Position numbers and translations under genes: made by a program
Shown: in pieces, positions 13,091 through 24,386 of the stretch
How positions within the stretch are numbered: position 1 is the stretch's first letter
How the letters are laid out: each line of letters opens with the position of its first letter
DNA from: Nepenthes gracilis
Lineage: Eukaryota > Streptophyta > Magnoliopsida > Caryophyllales > Nepenthaceae
Assembly (NCBI GenBank): GCA_033239525.1
Contig: BSYO01000009.1
Location: 15,769,299 to 15,833,298, forward strand
Direction: 5' to 3'
DNA length: 64,000 nucleotides
Notes under the pieces: model-generated
The model's database searches: none
What the model was told of the DNA's origin: nothing
Seen by the model: only the letters and a program-made list of their open reading frames with translations

Positions 13091-13946
13091 TGTTGGGTTC
13101 CAATACCCGGGGGCCCTAAAAGAATGGGCAAGGGGACGAGTACTTGACCCGAGAAGCCCAGGTTGTCAGTTTGCCAAAGACCGTGTGATGTGTGAGCAAC
13201 CCGAGAACATTCCGCAATGGCCCCAAAAGCCTTTAGCAAGTCAACAATGCAGTCAACGTCCGAGAACCCTCTCATCCCATCCGAGAACAAGCACGATATG
13301 GCATCTAGTACGCGGACTCATCCAAAGGCTGATAAGGCCAGTAAGGGACGAGGAATCTCCCTGATGTCCGAGAATGCCAGCTCAGCTTCACAATCATCAA
13401 AGGACACGCAACCCATACATCACGCCACCGCCACAGTCAGTAACAAACCCCAGAAACATGCATTGTCACTTCACGACTGACATTCCTGACAAGGTATGGC
13501 GGTCAGCGCCGATCATGGTGACTTCCGCACACGCCAAAGATACACGACACGGCTGGTCATGTCCCAGAGTAGGTGGACAGCCACCCTGTAGGCACCAGCG
13601 GCCACGTGGACACTTCAACAACCAAATTTCTCTATAAATACTCACCTAAAGCATACAAGCAAAGGACCTTCTCTCGACATCTCTTGGAGCATCCAGGATC
13701 CTTTGAGATCTTCCTCTCTAGCCAGAAAAAAGAGATAAAAGAAGGAAAAGAAAGGGTTTTCCCCCTACTTTGTATTTTGTACACAACAAACCAACGATAG
13801 TGAAGATCCATTTCAGGCTCCAAGCCTCGTAGTTTTTTCTCCTCATTTTAAGGGGAGGTTTTCCACGTAAAATCTGGTCTCAATCTCTTTCTCTCCGAAC
13901 TCCAAACACTTATGTTGCTCCGGACCCCGAAAACCGGTACGCAACA
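13091..13946 (+). repeat. 5' LTR of the Tat element
   Basis: Starts TGTTGGGTTCCAATACCCGG and ends CCGGTACGCAACA. It pairs with 18528-19383 at the same length. Confidence 0.93.
13632..13639 (+). promoter_or_regulatory. LTR TATA box
   Basis: TATAAATA in the context TTTCTCTATAAATACTCACC; the same box is at 19073-19080 in the 3' LTR. It would drive genomic RNA of the element. Confidence 0.65.
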
Positions 13947-13947
13947 T

Positions 13948-13965
13948 TGGCGCCGTCTGTGGGAA
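13948..13965 (+). other. Tat primer binding site
   Basis: TGGCGCCGTCTGTGGGAA begins one base after the 5' LTR. TGGCGCC followed by a GTGGGAA-like end is the usual primer site form of plant Tat/Athila elements. Decayed versions are seen at 44215 (plus) and 23434 (minus). Confidence 0.8.
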
Positions 13966-14050
13966 GAGGACTAAAAGTCAGCTTCTCACCCTCCCAAACA
14001 ACACCAGACCACATTTCAACAATTCTTACACAACCGCCAACACCGAAAGG

Positions 14051-14850
14051 ATGACGAGCAGGCGAGACAGCACGTCCGCCCGAGAGGACGAGCACTTCGA
14101 CAGGTGTCTCCTGTCAGGCAATATGAAGAGTGGCGGTCCCAGCATGCGAATGCTAGAACAAAAGGTGGATAACCTTTCAAGAACCGTCCATACCCTATGC
14201 GAGAGGGTATACGAGCAGTCTAGAGGAAGACATCCTGAAAGCTCGCTTCCACCAGTACCTCAGGAGCGACCGACAGCCCGAGTTCCAAGTGAGTTGAGGG
14301 ATTACCTCAACAGGAAGAAATCTATGAGCCAGGCCCCGTCAAGAAGGGGGCTCAAGAGGCTCTGGAAGACTGTCTTTGGACCCAAGGCCGGCGAAGTAAC
14401 TCAGCCGGCAGAAGACTCCTTGCCCCCAAGGACAGGGGAAGGAAGGAGAAGGGCGAGCGCCCACCAGAAGACCCAACGACTGTCCGGGCGTGACAAGCCC
14501 GAGCGGATGGTCCTTGGGGAAGAAAAACACTCAGGCCCATTGGCCTTCACTGACTCCTTCAACAACATCCTGAGGCAGATCAAGGACGAGAAATTCCTAA
14601 GATGGCCCAGGGCGTTGAAGAACCTGAAGGAGGTGACTAAATGGGAATTTGCCATTACCATATTGTCCACGGCCACGACACTGAAGACTGCATAAAGCTT
14701 CAGGCAGAGATCAAGCGACAAGTGGCGGAAGGCTGTCTTGACCGATTCCTGTCACGACCTGGGCATGGCCCCAGACCAGCAGGACACAACCGGTCACGCC
14801 ACTCCCAAAGGCAAGGCTAGGATGGGCTTGGAACACGCCTGACTCGTTCT
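14051..14850 (+). pseudogene. Tat gag, central part deleted and frameshifted
   Basis: The open part gives 214 residues: an N-terminal stretch with a short helix (MRMLEQKVDNLSRTVHTLCE), a basic low-complexity middle, and FNNILRQIKDEKFLRWP, which is the C-terminal gag block of Tat elements. Just after it (near 14640) the frame shifts; the next frame continues with CHYHIVHGHDTEDCIKL, the YHxxxGHxTEDCxxL signature of Tat gag, to about 14800. The usual central gag domain with the PLPAKFKMP-like block is missing. The product would be a truncated, probably non-functional gag. Confidence 0.8.
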
Positions 14851-15065
14851 TAGCAACGCCAGTGCTGGCAAGGCTAAGTACTGAGCATAATTAAGACCTA
14901 AGGGAGCAGCAAGGGGACCACCAAGACTGGAGCTTATGGACTAATGTAGCATGAGGAATTCAAGAAGGCCCTAGAGACTAAACGGTGTAACACGTACCCA
15001 TCAATAAAAACGTCCATTCGTTGTATTTATCAAGAACTGCTCCAAGACTCCCTCATCAACGACAA
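14851..15065 (+). other. Element interior between gag and tandem array
   Basis: No pol domain is detectable between the end of gag and the array. The whole pol region is deleted in this copy. Confidence 0.6.
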
Positions 15066-15600
15066 ATTCAAAAACTCGGTTCCGTCCGAGCGGCCCAAGA
15101 GGTCGAAATCAAAAACTCGGTTCCGTCTAAGCGGCCCAAGAGGTCGTAATAAAAAACTCGGTTCCGTCCGTGCGGCCCAAGAGGTCGAATTTAATGAAAC
15201 TCGGTTCCATCCGATCGGCCCAAGAGGTCGAATTTAATGAAACTCGGTTCCGTCCGAGAGGCCCAAGAGGTCGTAATCAAAAAACTCGGTTCCGTCCGAG
15301 CGGCCCAAGAGGTCGTAATCAAAAAACTTGGTTCCGTCCGAGCGGCCCAAGAGGACGAACTTAATGAAACTCGGTTCCGTCCGAGCGGCCCAAGAGGTCG
15401 TAATCAAAAAACTCGGTTCCGTCCGAGCGGCCCAAGAGGTCGTAATCAAAAAACTCGGTTCCGTCCGAACGGCCCAAGAGGTCGAACTTAATGAAACTCG
15501 GTTCCGTCCAAGCGGCCCAAGAGGTCAAAATCAAAAACTCAGTTATGTCTGAGTGGCCCACAAGGTCGAATTCAAGAACTCAGTTCCGTCTAAAGCGATC
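15066..15600 (+). repeat. Minisatellite, about 41-45 bp x 13
   Basis: Thirteen units beginning with AAACTCGGTTCCGTCCGAGC and containing GGCCCAAGAGGTCG. The array sits between gag and the 3' end of the antisense ORF, at the place where related elements carry arrays at 35436-35617 and 39457-39690. Several overlapping open frames on both strands here are a by-product of the repeat. Confidence 0.95.
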
Positions 15601-16234
15601 TTAAGGGCCAAAGCCTCAATGAGCAGGACGAAAAATGGAAGAAGCAAGCACAACGAGGAATCGCCTAAGACTTCAGTATTATTTATTAAACAACGCATGT
15701 ACATCATGTAATAAAAAATATATATATATACATATACACATTCTAAGACGCTGGGGGCTGGCTCCCCGAGAACTCAGCCTGTTGAGGCTGATCTTCGTGA
15801 AGCACTGGGGGCTCCGCCGGATCAGAAGGCCCTGACGGCCCTGGCTGAGAGGAGCTAGGAAAAGGCCTCCCGAAAATCCCATATAAATCTTCTGCGGTCG
15901 AAGCGTTGGTATTCCGGGGATCGAGCACAGCAACAGGGAACCGCGAATGAATAAGACAGATTACTCGGCGGCACATGTGAATGCCGTCCCAGTACCTGCT
16001 CTCCAATAAAGGCCCAAGTTCCGCAGGTGAAATGGACGCCCTCAGCCTCTCCTCCAACAGGCACAGCCTTTCTTGAAGCGCCAACTGCTGAGCCCGCTGA
16101 AGCTTCACAGTTTCCTCCAACAAGGCTATCTTACCTCTAGCCTCAGCGAGCTCCGTCTCTACCCTTTGGGCAGCCTCACTGGCAGTCCTCAGGACCTCCA
16201 TTTTGGAGGCTATCTTTCCAGCCACATCTTGGAG

Positions 16235-16309
16235 CTGCATCAAAGAGCAAAAACCATGAGAACAAGAAAAAAGCAAAAGGCCAGGACACTCAGAGAACAA
16301 TGAAAGTAC
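16235..16309 (-). other. Spliceosomal intron in antisense ORF
   Basis: On the minus strand the junctions are CCCAG|GTACTTTC and TTTGATGCAG|CTCC. The 75 bases are T-rich and divisible by three. Introns with the same position (between the acidic region and the coiled coil) occur at 34520-34589 and 47652-47732. Confidence 0.75.
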
Positions 16310-16730
16310 CTGGGAAATGAGGAAATCGCCGCTTACAGTGGCCTCCCCACTGGTCTCGGGCGGTTGAGCCTCACAGACAGGCACCACAGAAACCTCAACC
16401 TCTGCCTGAGGTAAAGCAACATCAGCGTAAGGAGTAACGCCCGAGGATTCGACAGCAAAAGGCGCCGCCGTGTCCTCCTCAACAGCACAGGAAACTTGGG
16501 CGCCTTCAGTTTCTTCCACAGAATGAACTTGGACTATAACGGGATGCTCAGAAGGATCCGAGGACATCAGATCAGCAACAAACTCCTCGATCCCCACTGC
16601 CTCTCGGATGGTTTCAGCCGTCATTTCACTCTCTGCACCCGCAGAAGCACTCACGCCTGCCATGTCCTCGGAGCAGTGCAAATCCTCAGGGACAACAGGA
16701 GCGGGATCACCACAAAGGGGCTGGACGCCC

Positions 16731-17301
16731 GAGATCTCCAAAGACGGGAGAATTGTCTCCGAGGACCCAGCAGGAGGACTAGATGAGGACGCCAGGGTAA
16801 GACCTTCCATCCCCGAGGACTCTGGCAAGGTAACAGTCCTCGTCCTCTTGGAAAGAGGGCCAATCACATCATCAACAATGACGTCAAAAGCGTCGTCATC
16901 ATCGTCATCAGAGGGAGCATCTCAACAAGGGCGGCCGGGCGCTTGGAGCTCTCGGTCGTGGAGCTCCTTTCAGGACGACCGGCCGGACTTCCTATCCTCG
17001 AAGGCCGCGTACTCCGAGATCTCCAAAGACGGGAGAATTGTCTCCGAGGACCCAGCAGGAGGACTAGAAGAGGACGCCAGGGTAAGACCTTCCATCCCCG
17101 AGGACTCTGGCAAGGTAACAGTCCTCGTCCTCTTGGAAAGAGGGCTAATCACATCATCAACAATGACGTCAAAAGCGTCGTCATCATCGTCATCAGAGGG
17201 AGCATACTCAACAAGGGCGGCCGGGCGCTTGGAGCTCTCGGTCGTGGAGCTCCTTTCAGGACGACCGGCCGGACTTCCTATCCTCGAAGGCCGTGTACTC
17301 C
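16731..17301. repeat. 285-bp direct duplication inside antisense ORF
   Basis: Copy 1 (16731-17015) and copy 2 (17016-17301) differ at only about four places, including one missing A in copy 1 (GAGCATCTCAAC versus GAGCATACTCAAC). 285 is a multiple of three, so the 1-bp loss, not the duplication itself, breaks the frame. Confidence 0.95.
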
Positions 17302-18123
17302 CCCTCGACCTCTTTTTCTTAGACTTCTTGGACGGAGCTGCAGCAGAGGTCACGACCTGAGATTCCCACTTGGCATCTGCAAATTTCTCAGGTGACAACC
17401 AAATGTTGCGTTTATCTTCATGGAAGCTCCCAAGGTTGGCGAGCACCAGGTCCGTGGACTCCTTTGCAATTTCCCTGTCCTCCAACGAAGGATCAGAACA
17501 CCACCGGCTGACCACTTTCCCCCAGCCAACGGGGATAGCCCATTCCTGGTGAACTCCGAGGAAAAAGTACTTGTCCTTCCACCGCTTGGTGGAGTCAGGA
17601 TTGCCCCTGCACATCAGTGAAAAATCCGGACGCGGAGTCATAGTAATCCAGTCAAGGTTATGTGTGAAGCGAAACATAACCTTGACGGTGGTGGCACTCA
17701 AGAGTTTCTCACGGCATCTCAAGAAAACACACAGAGAGACTAAATACCTTATCGCGTTCGGCTGAAGTCTCGCGAAAGGAACCCCAAGAGCCCTCATAAG
17801 CTCGTAAAGCTCTGCTGGCGGTGGGAACCGCAACCCTCCTTTAAGATGAACCTCGTAAACGGTAATGAAGCCGTTTGGAGGGCTCAACGCCCTATCCTCT
17901 GCTCTCGGAATAAGCACGCCGCGGACCTCCGAAATATGATATCGAGCTCGAATCTTCGAAAGCTTACCAAGGGTCATCGTAGAAGCAATCTCTCTCACTC
18001 CAGGCGCCCTCGACATTGTGAGGGGAAAATGGAGAAAGGCACAAGGAATCGCAATAGAAAGGCAACGTTAAGAAAAGAAAACCAAGGGGAAACGAGCAGA
18101 AACGGCTCTGTGAAAAAAAAAAG

Positions 18124-18134
18124 CCATTTATAGG
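18124..18134 (-). promoter_or_regulatory. TATA-like box of the antisense gene
   Basis: Minus-strand CCTATAAATGG, about 110 bp upstream of the antisense ATG at 18016. TATA-like sequences lie at similar distances upstream of the related ORFs at 33235 and 48576. Confidence 0.55.
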
Positions 18135-18511
18135 TTTGAAAATTTGAAAGGGCGCCATCATTGCCCTAGCCACGCGTCGCCTGACCATTCGACAGCGGGA
18201 AATAATGACCTTTGCCTTCCCAAGGTGTACGCAGCCTGTCAATCGTGCATTTAATGTTCTACAGAAGCCAAAACGGTGGCGCTGCAAATCCTCGGACTCA
18301 GAGAAGTTCTCGGACATCACAGCTTCAGATTTTTGTTGGTCATAAATCCGAGGACACAATATATCTCGGACTGAGTTGAAAGTTAAGCCTTCAAGCGTCA
18401 TCATTCCTCGGACGGTCATTATGCGCGCGGACAGATTCTCATGGGAAATGCCATCCGGAAGAAAAGTGGTGTTACGAGGACATGCCAAACGGTCGAGGAC
18501 CTCGAACCCTT

Positions 18512-18527
18512 TGGCATTGGGGGCTAG
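18512..18527 (+). other. Polypurine tract of the Tat element
   Basis: TGGCATTGGGGGCTAG directly before the 3' LTR. Equivalent tracts precede the LTRs at 40978 (CATGGGGGGCAAG) and 50157 (ATTATGGGCTAG). Confidence 0.7.
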
Positions 18528-19383
18528 TGTTGGGTTCTTATACACGGGGGCCCTAAAAGAATGGGCAAGGGGACGAGTACTTGACCCGAGAAGCCCAGGT
18601 TGTCAGTTTGCCAAAGACCGCATGAGGTGTGAGCAACCCGAGGACATTCCGCAATGGGCCCAAAAGCCTTTAGCAAGTCAACAATGCAGTCAACGTCCGA
18701 GAACCCTCTCATCCCATCCGAGAACAAGCACGATATGGCATCTAGTACGCGGACTCATCCAAAGGCTGATAAGGCCAGTAAGGGACGAGGAATCTCCCTG
18801 ATGTCCGAGAATGCCAGCTCAGCTTCACAATCATCAAAGGACACGCAACCCATACATCACGCCACCGCCACAGTCAGTAACAAACCCCAGAAACATGCCT
18901 TGTCACTTCACGACTGACATTCCTGACAAGGTATGGCCAGTCAGCGCCGTTAGCAGCTGACTTCCTGCACACGCCAGCATACCTGACACAGCCTGGTCAT
19001 GTCAGCAGAGTAGGTGGACAGCCACCCTGTAGGCACCAGCGGCCACGTGGACACTTCAACAACCAAATTTCTCTATAAATACTCACCTAAAGCATACAAG
19101 CAAAGGACCTTCTCTCGACATCTCTTGGAGCATCCAGGATCCTTTGAGATCTTCCTCTCTAGCTAGAAAAAAGAGATAAAAGAAGGAAAAGAAAGGGTTT
19201 TCCCCCTACTTTGTATTTTGTACACAACAAACCAACGATAGTGAAGATCCATTTCAGGCTTCAAGTCTCGTAGTTTTTCCTCCTCATTTTAAGGGGAGGT
19301 TTTCCACGTAAAATCTGGTCTCAATCTCTTTCTCTCCGAACTCCAAACACTTAGCTTCGGACCCCGAAAACCGGTACGCAACA
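18528..19383 (+). repeat. 3' LTR of the Tat element
   Basis: Starts TGTTGGGTTCTTATACACGG and ends CCGGTACGCAACA; a partner of 13091-13946 with the same length. Confidence 0.93.
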
Positions 19384-19388
19384 ATACT

Positions 19389-19859
19389 AAATTAGAGTGA
19401 TCAAAATCATGACTTAATTGTAATGCTAGAACAAAAACCGAAATCAAGCTCAATCACCAACGATTACATAACCATAAACTGAATATTACAATTCCAGTAA
19501 ACTGTAGCAATAATAACCACCTTAAAACCATTGTTTTGAATAACATAATACATTAATTGAAATCCAACAACCTAATTCTAATTCCTTAAACAACTTTCCT
19601 TGATCCAAACTATTTACAAGTAAGCCTCAAACCCTCTAATCCGAAGGGTTAGTGAAAAATTAAAGTAACAATGAGCCAATTACTTAGAAAGAGATATAAT
19701 TTTCGGACGTGAACATACATATATCAAAGATATATTAGAATATGGAATGATTGGATATCCAAAAAAATCGATAACATTATTTCGTAACTTATCACGTATA
19801 ATTTCAAATTGATGATCAATTTTTCTTTTTTAAACTGTACAACATTTGAAATATTTATA
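19389..19859. other. Unassigned AT-rich flank
   Basis: Pre-insertion sequence on the far side of the Tat element. I see no exon, RNA gene or repeat family here. Confidence 0.4.
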
Positions 19860-21045
19860 CGTGATCATCAATTTTTAAGATCAATTGTGCCAAAATTGGC
19901 ACAATTATTTATCAAATCGATAAAATATGATCAATTTTTCTATTCCCACCTTATTCCCAATAGAATATTTATTCCATTGTTTGCTTACATTTTAACAAGG
20001 AATAAATATTCCCGGAGAAATATTTATTCCCGAATTTTAGAGAATAAAAAATATAATATTTTATTAGATATTTTTTTATTTCCAAATCAGGGGGGATAAC
20101 TATTCCTACATCCCATATTTTTTATTCCCATATTACCCTCTCCTTTTCTCTCCAACAGCCGCCTCGTGTTCTCTTCTTTCCCTGCAAAGCTACCGTCCCA
20201 CCATAGAGCAAGATAGAGGAAAAGAAGGAGAAATCGATCGAAATCGGAAGATAAACCACGATTTTTATAAAAAATCTTGTTCGTAGCGGAGAGGATCGAA
20301 AATACTAGAGGTTGTTGTGGCTAACACCGTCGTGCCGTGCCAATTTGCCATCGGGCTCTATTTCGTAGGAGATATTAGGGCAACGGCAGAGCAGGAAGGA
20401 GGACAAGGATGAAGGAAGAAAAGGGGAGGGAAGGAAAAGGGAAAAAAAAAAAGGAAAAGAAGATGAAAAAGGAAAGAAAAAGAAAAAGGAAAGGAAGGGA
20501 ATAGAAGATTCGGGAAATGGGTTTGATATAGAGAGAGAGGGGAAGATTATATTTATATATTATATATATATTAATAAATATATCATATTGAATATATTAA
20601 ATTGTGTATATTATTTTTTTAATAAATTACAAAATTTATGCATTTTCATTAAAATTTATTGACAGGAATTTTAATAAAAACTTGTTAAATTTTTATAAAT
20701 TTTTATAAATTTTAATAAAAATATTAATTGATGATGTAATAAATTAATAAAATAATTTTTAGCATAGTACAGTTGTGCTTCATAGGAAACGGTTACTGAG
20801 AAGACTGAAATAATAGTGGAACATTTTTTTCCTTAAATAAGGGTAACAAAATTATAAATTTTTACCTTATTTGCCATACTATTACCACATACTAAATAAT
20901 GGAATACAATTCTCAACCTATTTTATTCCAATAACTAAATATGGGAATAGAAATTTTCAATTCTATTCCTATCTTATTCTATTCCCTAAGAATAACTATT
21001 ATATTTTTTCATCATTTTATTCCAATAACCAAATATATCATTAGA
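19860..21045. mobile_element. MITE-like AT-rich repeat block
   Basis: Several pieces resemble the MITE at 56782-57439: TTCTATTCCCACCTTATTCC at 19937, ATAAATATTCCCGGAG near 20002 and the terminus ATTCCAATAACCAAATAT near 21020, which matches the TAACCAAATATAAGG end of that MITE. An inner segment (20150-20420) is the partner of 10240-10640. It is probably one or two nested non-autonomous DNA elements, but I could not fix both termini or a target duplication. Confidence 0.5.
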
Positions 21046-21049
21046 GACA

Positions 21050-21562
21050 TACATGAGTATTTAAATATGATTTACAGATATATATATATATATAGGCATT
21101 ATTGCAGAAAATCAGTTTTTAAATACAATGTATGTGAATTAAATGTATGTATTTTATAAAAATTACATAAAAAGGAGAATGACAGTATATATATGTGAAG
21201 TATAAACATTATATATATGAAATTAAAACATATATGAGCATTTCAAATAACAAATACTTAAAGAAGTAGAGAAAGATAAATAATAAAATAAAAAAGGTTT
21301 GAATGTACTTACCTTATACTTAAAATTATCCAAAATTTCTTAAAATTCACTTGGTTCCTTCTTCTCCTACCTTATTTCTCTCTTCTTCTTTTCACTTTCT
21401 CTCTCTTCTGTCCAAAACCGTGTGAAAATGACTGAACATCGGCCAAGATGGTCTTATATAAAAAACTGGCATACATGTGCTTGTTAGGCATGCATCAAGT
21501 GACAAGGCATAAAATATATGGTGCATAAGTGTTCCTCAATAGCACATCGGACGCTTATATTT
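21050..21562 (-). mobile_element. Del-type LTR fragment, left part
   Basis: Read on the minus strand, 21430-21540 (GATGCATGCCTAACAAG, ACATGTATGCC, then TATAAGACC) resembles 59470-59560 of the Del 3' LTR, and the GA-rich stretch at 21345-21420 matches the GA-rich leader there. The fragment continues beyond the Tat insertion at 24387. Confidence 0.55.
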
Positions 21563-22088
21563 TGATGCGTCATGGATCCAAATTTCGAACAGATTCGAGT
21601 CAAGTCGATCGTCTGAATTCAACTCTATCCACTGAATCTGGATCCTACACACCACAATTACGAACAAGAGATCAGGTGTCGACAGGATGTTGTCCCACCG
21701 AAAACACTTCGACGCTCAAGTTAGCAAACAACTTTCGAATTAAAAAGGTGAAAGTAAAGAATGTAAGGAGAATGCAGAAAGTATTTGTGATGGAAGGGTG
21801 CTCTCGTTGAGAGAGGCTTTGGTAGCTTGTGAGGAGCGTTGGCTCAAAGCACTGAGTTAACTGGGAACGTAGTGGCAAAGAGAGAGAGAGAGAGTGTTCG
21901 TATTCTGAAAGCGTCCGTGGAGTGTCTGGGAGATCAATGAAATTTGCAATACTTGGTTGGATTTCCTCCCTCCGCTTTCTTAAGTAGTTTTAGCCACTTA
22001 AGAAACTTTTCACCACGGATCTGCATGAAGAAGTTGGAGCGTGTGTCGGTCAGGAGTGTCAGACTGATCGGCCCGTAATCCATTCTCT

Positions 22089-23425
22089 CTAGTTCTCTGA
22101 TCCTATGCTGCTTCTACGGGAGTGATCGCTGCCGTTATGCTTCCTCTTTCCCAATGTCGAGAAAGAGTGGGGCTGTTCGATCCGCTCGGGATGTTTAGTC
22201 TCATTAGTCTCTTCGGCTGTTACGTGAGCCCTAGTGATAGATTCCACATCCCGAAAGGTCTGCAGATTCTTATGCGCCAATTGTCTAAAGAAGTCCCCAT
22301 GCGTTAAGGTAGAGATGAAATTGCCAAGCTTCATCTTTTCTGTGAGCCTGATGATTCTTCTCACCTCCGCCACGAAGCAATCTAGGAACTTCCGCAATTT
22401 TCTCCTTGCTTCTGCTTAACATGGGAGAGATGTCAACACTACTTCTCTTCCCGGCGGCTGGATACGTATTGTGCCAAGAAGAGGTCAGTGAGCTCTTAGA
22501 AGCTCCAAATCAAATCTGATGGGAGTTGGTGAAATTAGATGCATGCGTCTCCCTTCAACGTAAGAGAGAAGCAGTGGCATATAGCTATATCCTCTAACCT
22601 TTGTAGACTCAGATGGTTGCGGAAATGATCAAGGTGATCTATGGGATCAGCACTCCCATCGTAAGAGTCAAGAGTTGGCATCTTGAACTTGGTCGGCATG
22701 GGACAGTTTAAAATCTCCGCCGTGAAGGGATATCTGTCCAGATCTACAGCGTGTTCGTCATCCTTGAACACACGTTTCAAGATCTTCTCCACCCTTGAAT
22801 CTGTGTGGGCGGTGTTGCCAGTTCTTTTGGAATTGAGGTAGGTTCTCAACTCCTTTCTTTATCTGGCGTGGCAAGTAGTCGGCCGGCTACTACCACCAAT
22901 GAATCTAACGATCCTAGAGGCCCCCTCCTGAGCCTGATGTCCGGTCTCCACTAGAGAGCATTGGGGATTCCTTCGTTATAAACTCTCTTTCGGAGTTCTA
23001 CTGCCCAAACATCTTTTGAGCCTTGAATGGCTCTGGGTGTGTAAGGCCTCCGGAACCTGAGTGTTGCCTGGCCTCCTGGCCTTTTTGGATGGTTTCTTCT
23101 TCTTCTGGCCTCCTCTCAAGGATGCCGGAGTAGAGACTGTTGTGGGTAGAGTCCCCTACTTTGTATTTTCCTGACTGGTCCAGAGCATCTAAAGCGTTCG
23201 ATTCATACTGTTCATCTGTTCTGCTAGGTTTTGGAAAAATTGAGTAGGTACTCCGTTGACCACCCCATTGACTAGGTTACCAGCAGAGTGGTCCCGCTCT
23301 GGTGTGGTCATGTCTCTAGCGGGACCACTAGCTTGCGCTCTTGTTTTCACTATTCTAACTGATAGAAGGTGAAACTGAGAGAGATTGTGGAGAAAAGTGA
23401 TTGGCTTTTTGTAAGCTTCCCACAA
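22089..23425 (-). pseudogene. Tat gag, broken
   Basis: Minus-strand reading gives an N-terminal part (23425-23190), then the gag core at 22849-22535 with FTAEILNCPMPTKFKMPTLD followed by YDGSADPIDHLDHFRNH, the conserved start of the plant retrotransposon gag domain (PF03732). After stops it resumes at 22397-22089 (GDFFRQLAHKNLQTFRDV and a KR-rich tail). The zinc-finger end is missing where the deletion joins gag to the 3' LTR. Several stops make it inactive. Confidence 0.8.
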
Positions 23426-23435
23426 ATGGTGCCAA
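23421..23435 (-). other. Decayed Tat primer binding site
   Basis: Minus-strand TTGGCACCATTTGTG beside the LTR end, a mutated form of the TTGGCGCCGTCTGTG site at 13947. Confidence 0.65.
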
Positions 23436-24386
23436 TGATACGTTTTGAATCTCAGTTTCTAACAGATTAGGGTCAAGTCAATCGTCTGAGTCCGGCTCCG
23501 TCTATTGAGTTTGAATCCTACATACCACAACTATGAACAAGAGGTCAGGTGTCGGCAAAAAGTTGTACCACTAAAAACACTCCGACGCTCAAGTCAATAA
23601 ATAGCCTTTAAATTAAGAAGGTGAAAGTAAATGATGCAAGGAGAATGCAGAGAGTATTTGTGATGGAAGAGTACTCTCGTTAAGAGAGGCTTTGGTGGCT
23701 CGTGAGGAGCGTTGGCTCTAAGCATTGAGTTTGTTGGGAACATAGTGATAAAGAGAGACAGTGTTTGTATTCTAAAAGCATGTAAGCTTTGCAATAGAGA
23801 GCTTTTTATGGGCAAGTGAGAGCATGCCTTGGAGTGAGAACTCCATGGCTATTCATAGACGCTATGCTGCGATGCCTTCCTCGTGCAGAAATGCTTGATT
23901 CCCGCGCTCTGTCAGGATCGCTGCCTTTTCTAGCGTGGAGGCTCTATGATAGTAACGGTTGCTGCCTTGGTTGCTTTCCTTTTACGTTCTGTAACCGTTA
24001 GGGTTTACTGTAGATAGGAAGATTTTGGCGCTTTCTTTCTGGGATACGTATTGAATCTACTGATGATCATTACAATCAAGATTGCTTTCTGTGAAGAGCG
24101 CAAAATCAGGGGAGAAGACCGTTATTGATCGAGGATGGTCGCGTGGGCCAAACTGGGCTTAGCCCACTTGAGGCTTGGTCTTCAGACGGTCAACCGGTCT
24201 TGCTTCCGGTCAACGGAAGCGTTGATCGTATCAAGAGCAATTTGTCCGTTCTGCTAGGGCTTCTCCTGGCCCACTTAGCCTTTCGTCCGTCCAATAGTAG
24301 GCGTTAACCATCCAGGCGCAAATGGGCCGTTGTGGGCTTGGGCCGTTCCTCTTTCTTGGGCCAGCCCATTACTGGCGTACCCATCA
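23436..24386 (-). repeat. 5' LTR of the deleted Tat element
   Basis: In plus reading it starts TGATACGTTTTGAATCTCAG and ends GGCGTACCCATCA. It aligns with the LTR at 31389-32374 and, for its first 400 bp, with 21563-21960. Confidence 0.8.

Larger units (their letters stand above)
15743..18016 (-). pseudogene. Antisense ORF of Tat element (gypsy-type transposon protein family), broken by duplication
   Basis: On the strand opposite to gag. The first part (18016-16970) begins MSRAPGVREIASTMTLG and contains GFITVYEVHLKGGLRFPPP followed by a PFARLQPNAIRYLVSL-type block, the pattern of the Pfam family 'putative gypsy type transposon' (PF04195). The second part (16867-15743) has an acidic/proline-rich middle, a coiled coil of about 70 residues (EVLRTASEAAQRVETELAEA and on) and a C-terminal FPVAVLDPRNTNAS block. 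A 285-bp tandem duplication with a 1-bp loss splits the frame, so the two open parts are not joined. A 75-bp intron is present. Before the damage the protein would have been roughly 630-660 residues. Its function is unknown. Confidence 0.82.
13091..19383 (+). mobile_element. Young non-autonomous Tat-lineage Gypsy element with gag and antisense ORF
   Basis: Two 856-bp LTRs with TGTTGGG...GCAACA ends enclose a primer site, a gag remnant, a 43-bp tandem array, an antisense ORF and a polypurine tract. The 5 bases before (13086-13090) and after (19384-19388) are both ATACT, a perfect target duplication. The LTRs are nearly identical except for a short patch near 13500-13560 versus 18935-19005, so the insertion is recent relative to the other elements. 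There is no protease, RT, RNase H or integrase, so it must have moved with proteins from a related element. Confidence 0.93.
21563..24386 (-). mobile_element. Internally deleted Tat element (LTR-gag only)
   Basis: Minus-strand element with a full 5' LTR at 23436-24386, a decayed primer site, a gag remnant and a partial 3' LTR from 21563 to about 21960. All of pol and any antisense gene are missing. Its ends are TGATGCG and CCCATCA. The flanking 5-mers are TATTT (left) and CATTC (right), which would be a target duplication with two C-to-T changes. A related LTR is at 31389-32374. Confidence 0.75.

Noticed and set aside
15170..15561. Several overlapping repeat proteins on both strands
   Set aside because: Made by the 43-bp tandem array having no stops in some frames.
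15066..15600. CRISPR-like array
   Set aside because: Units are contiguous degenerate tandem repeats without spacers, in a plant transposon.
16608..17395. Plus-strand open frames of 250 and 150 residues
   Set aside because: Mirror frames of the antisense ORF across its 285-bp duplication; no family resemblance.
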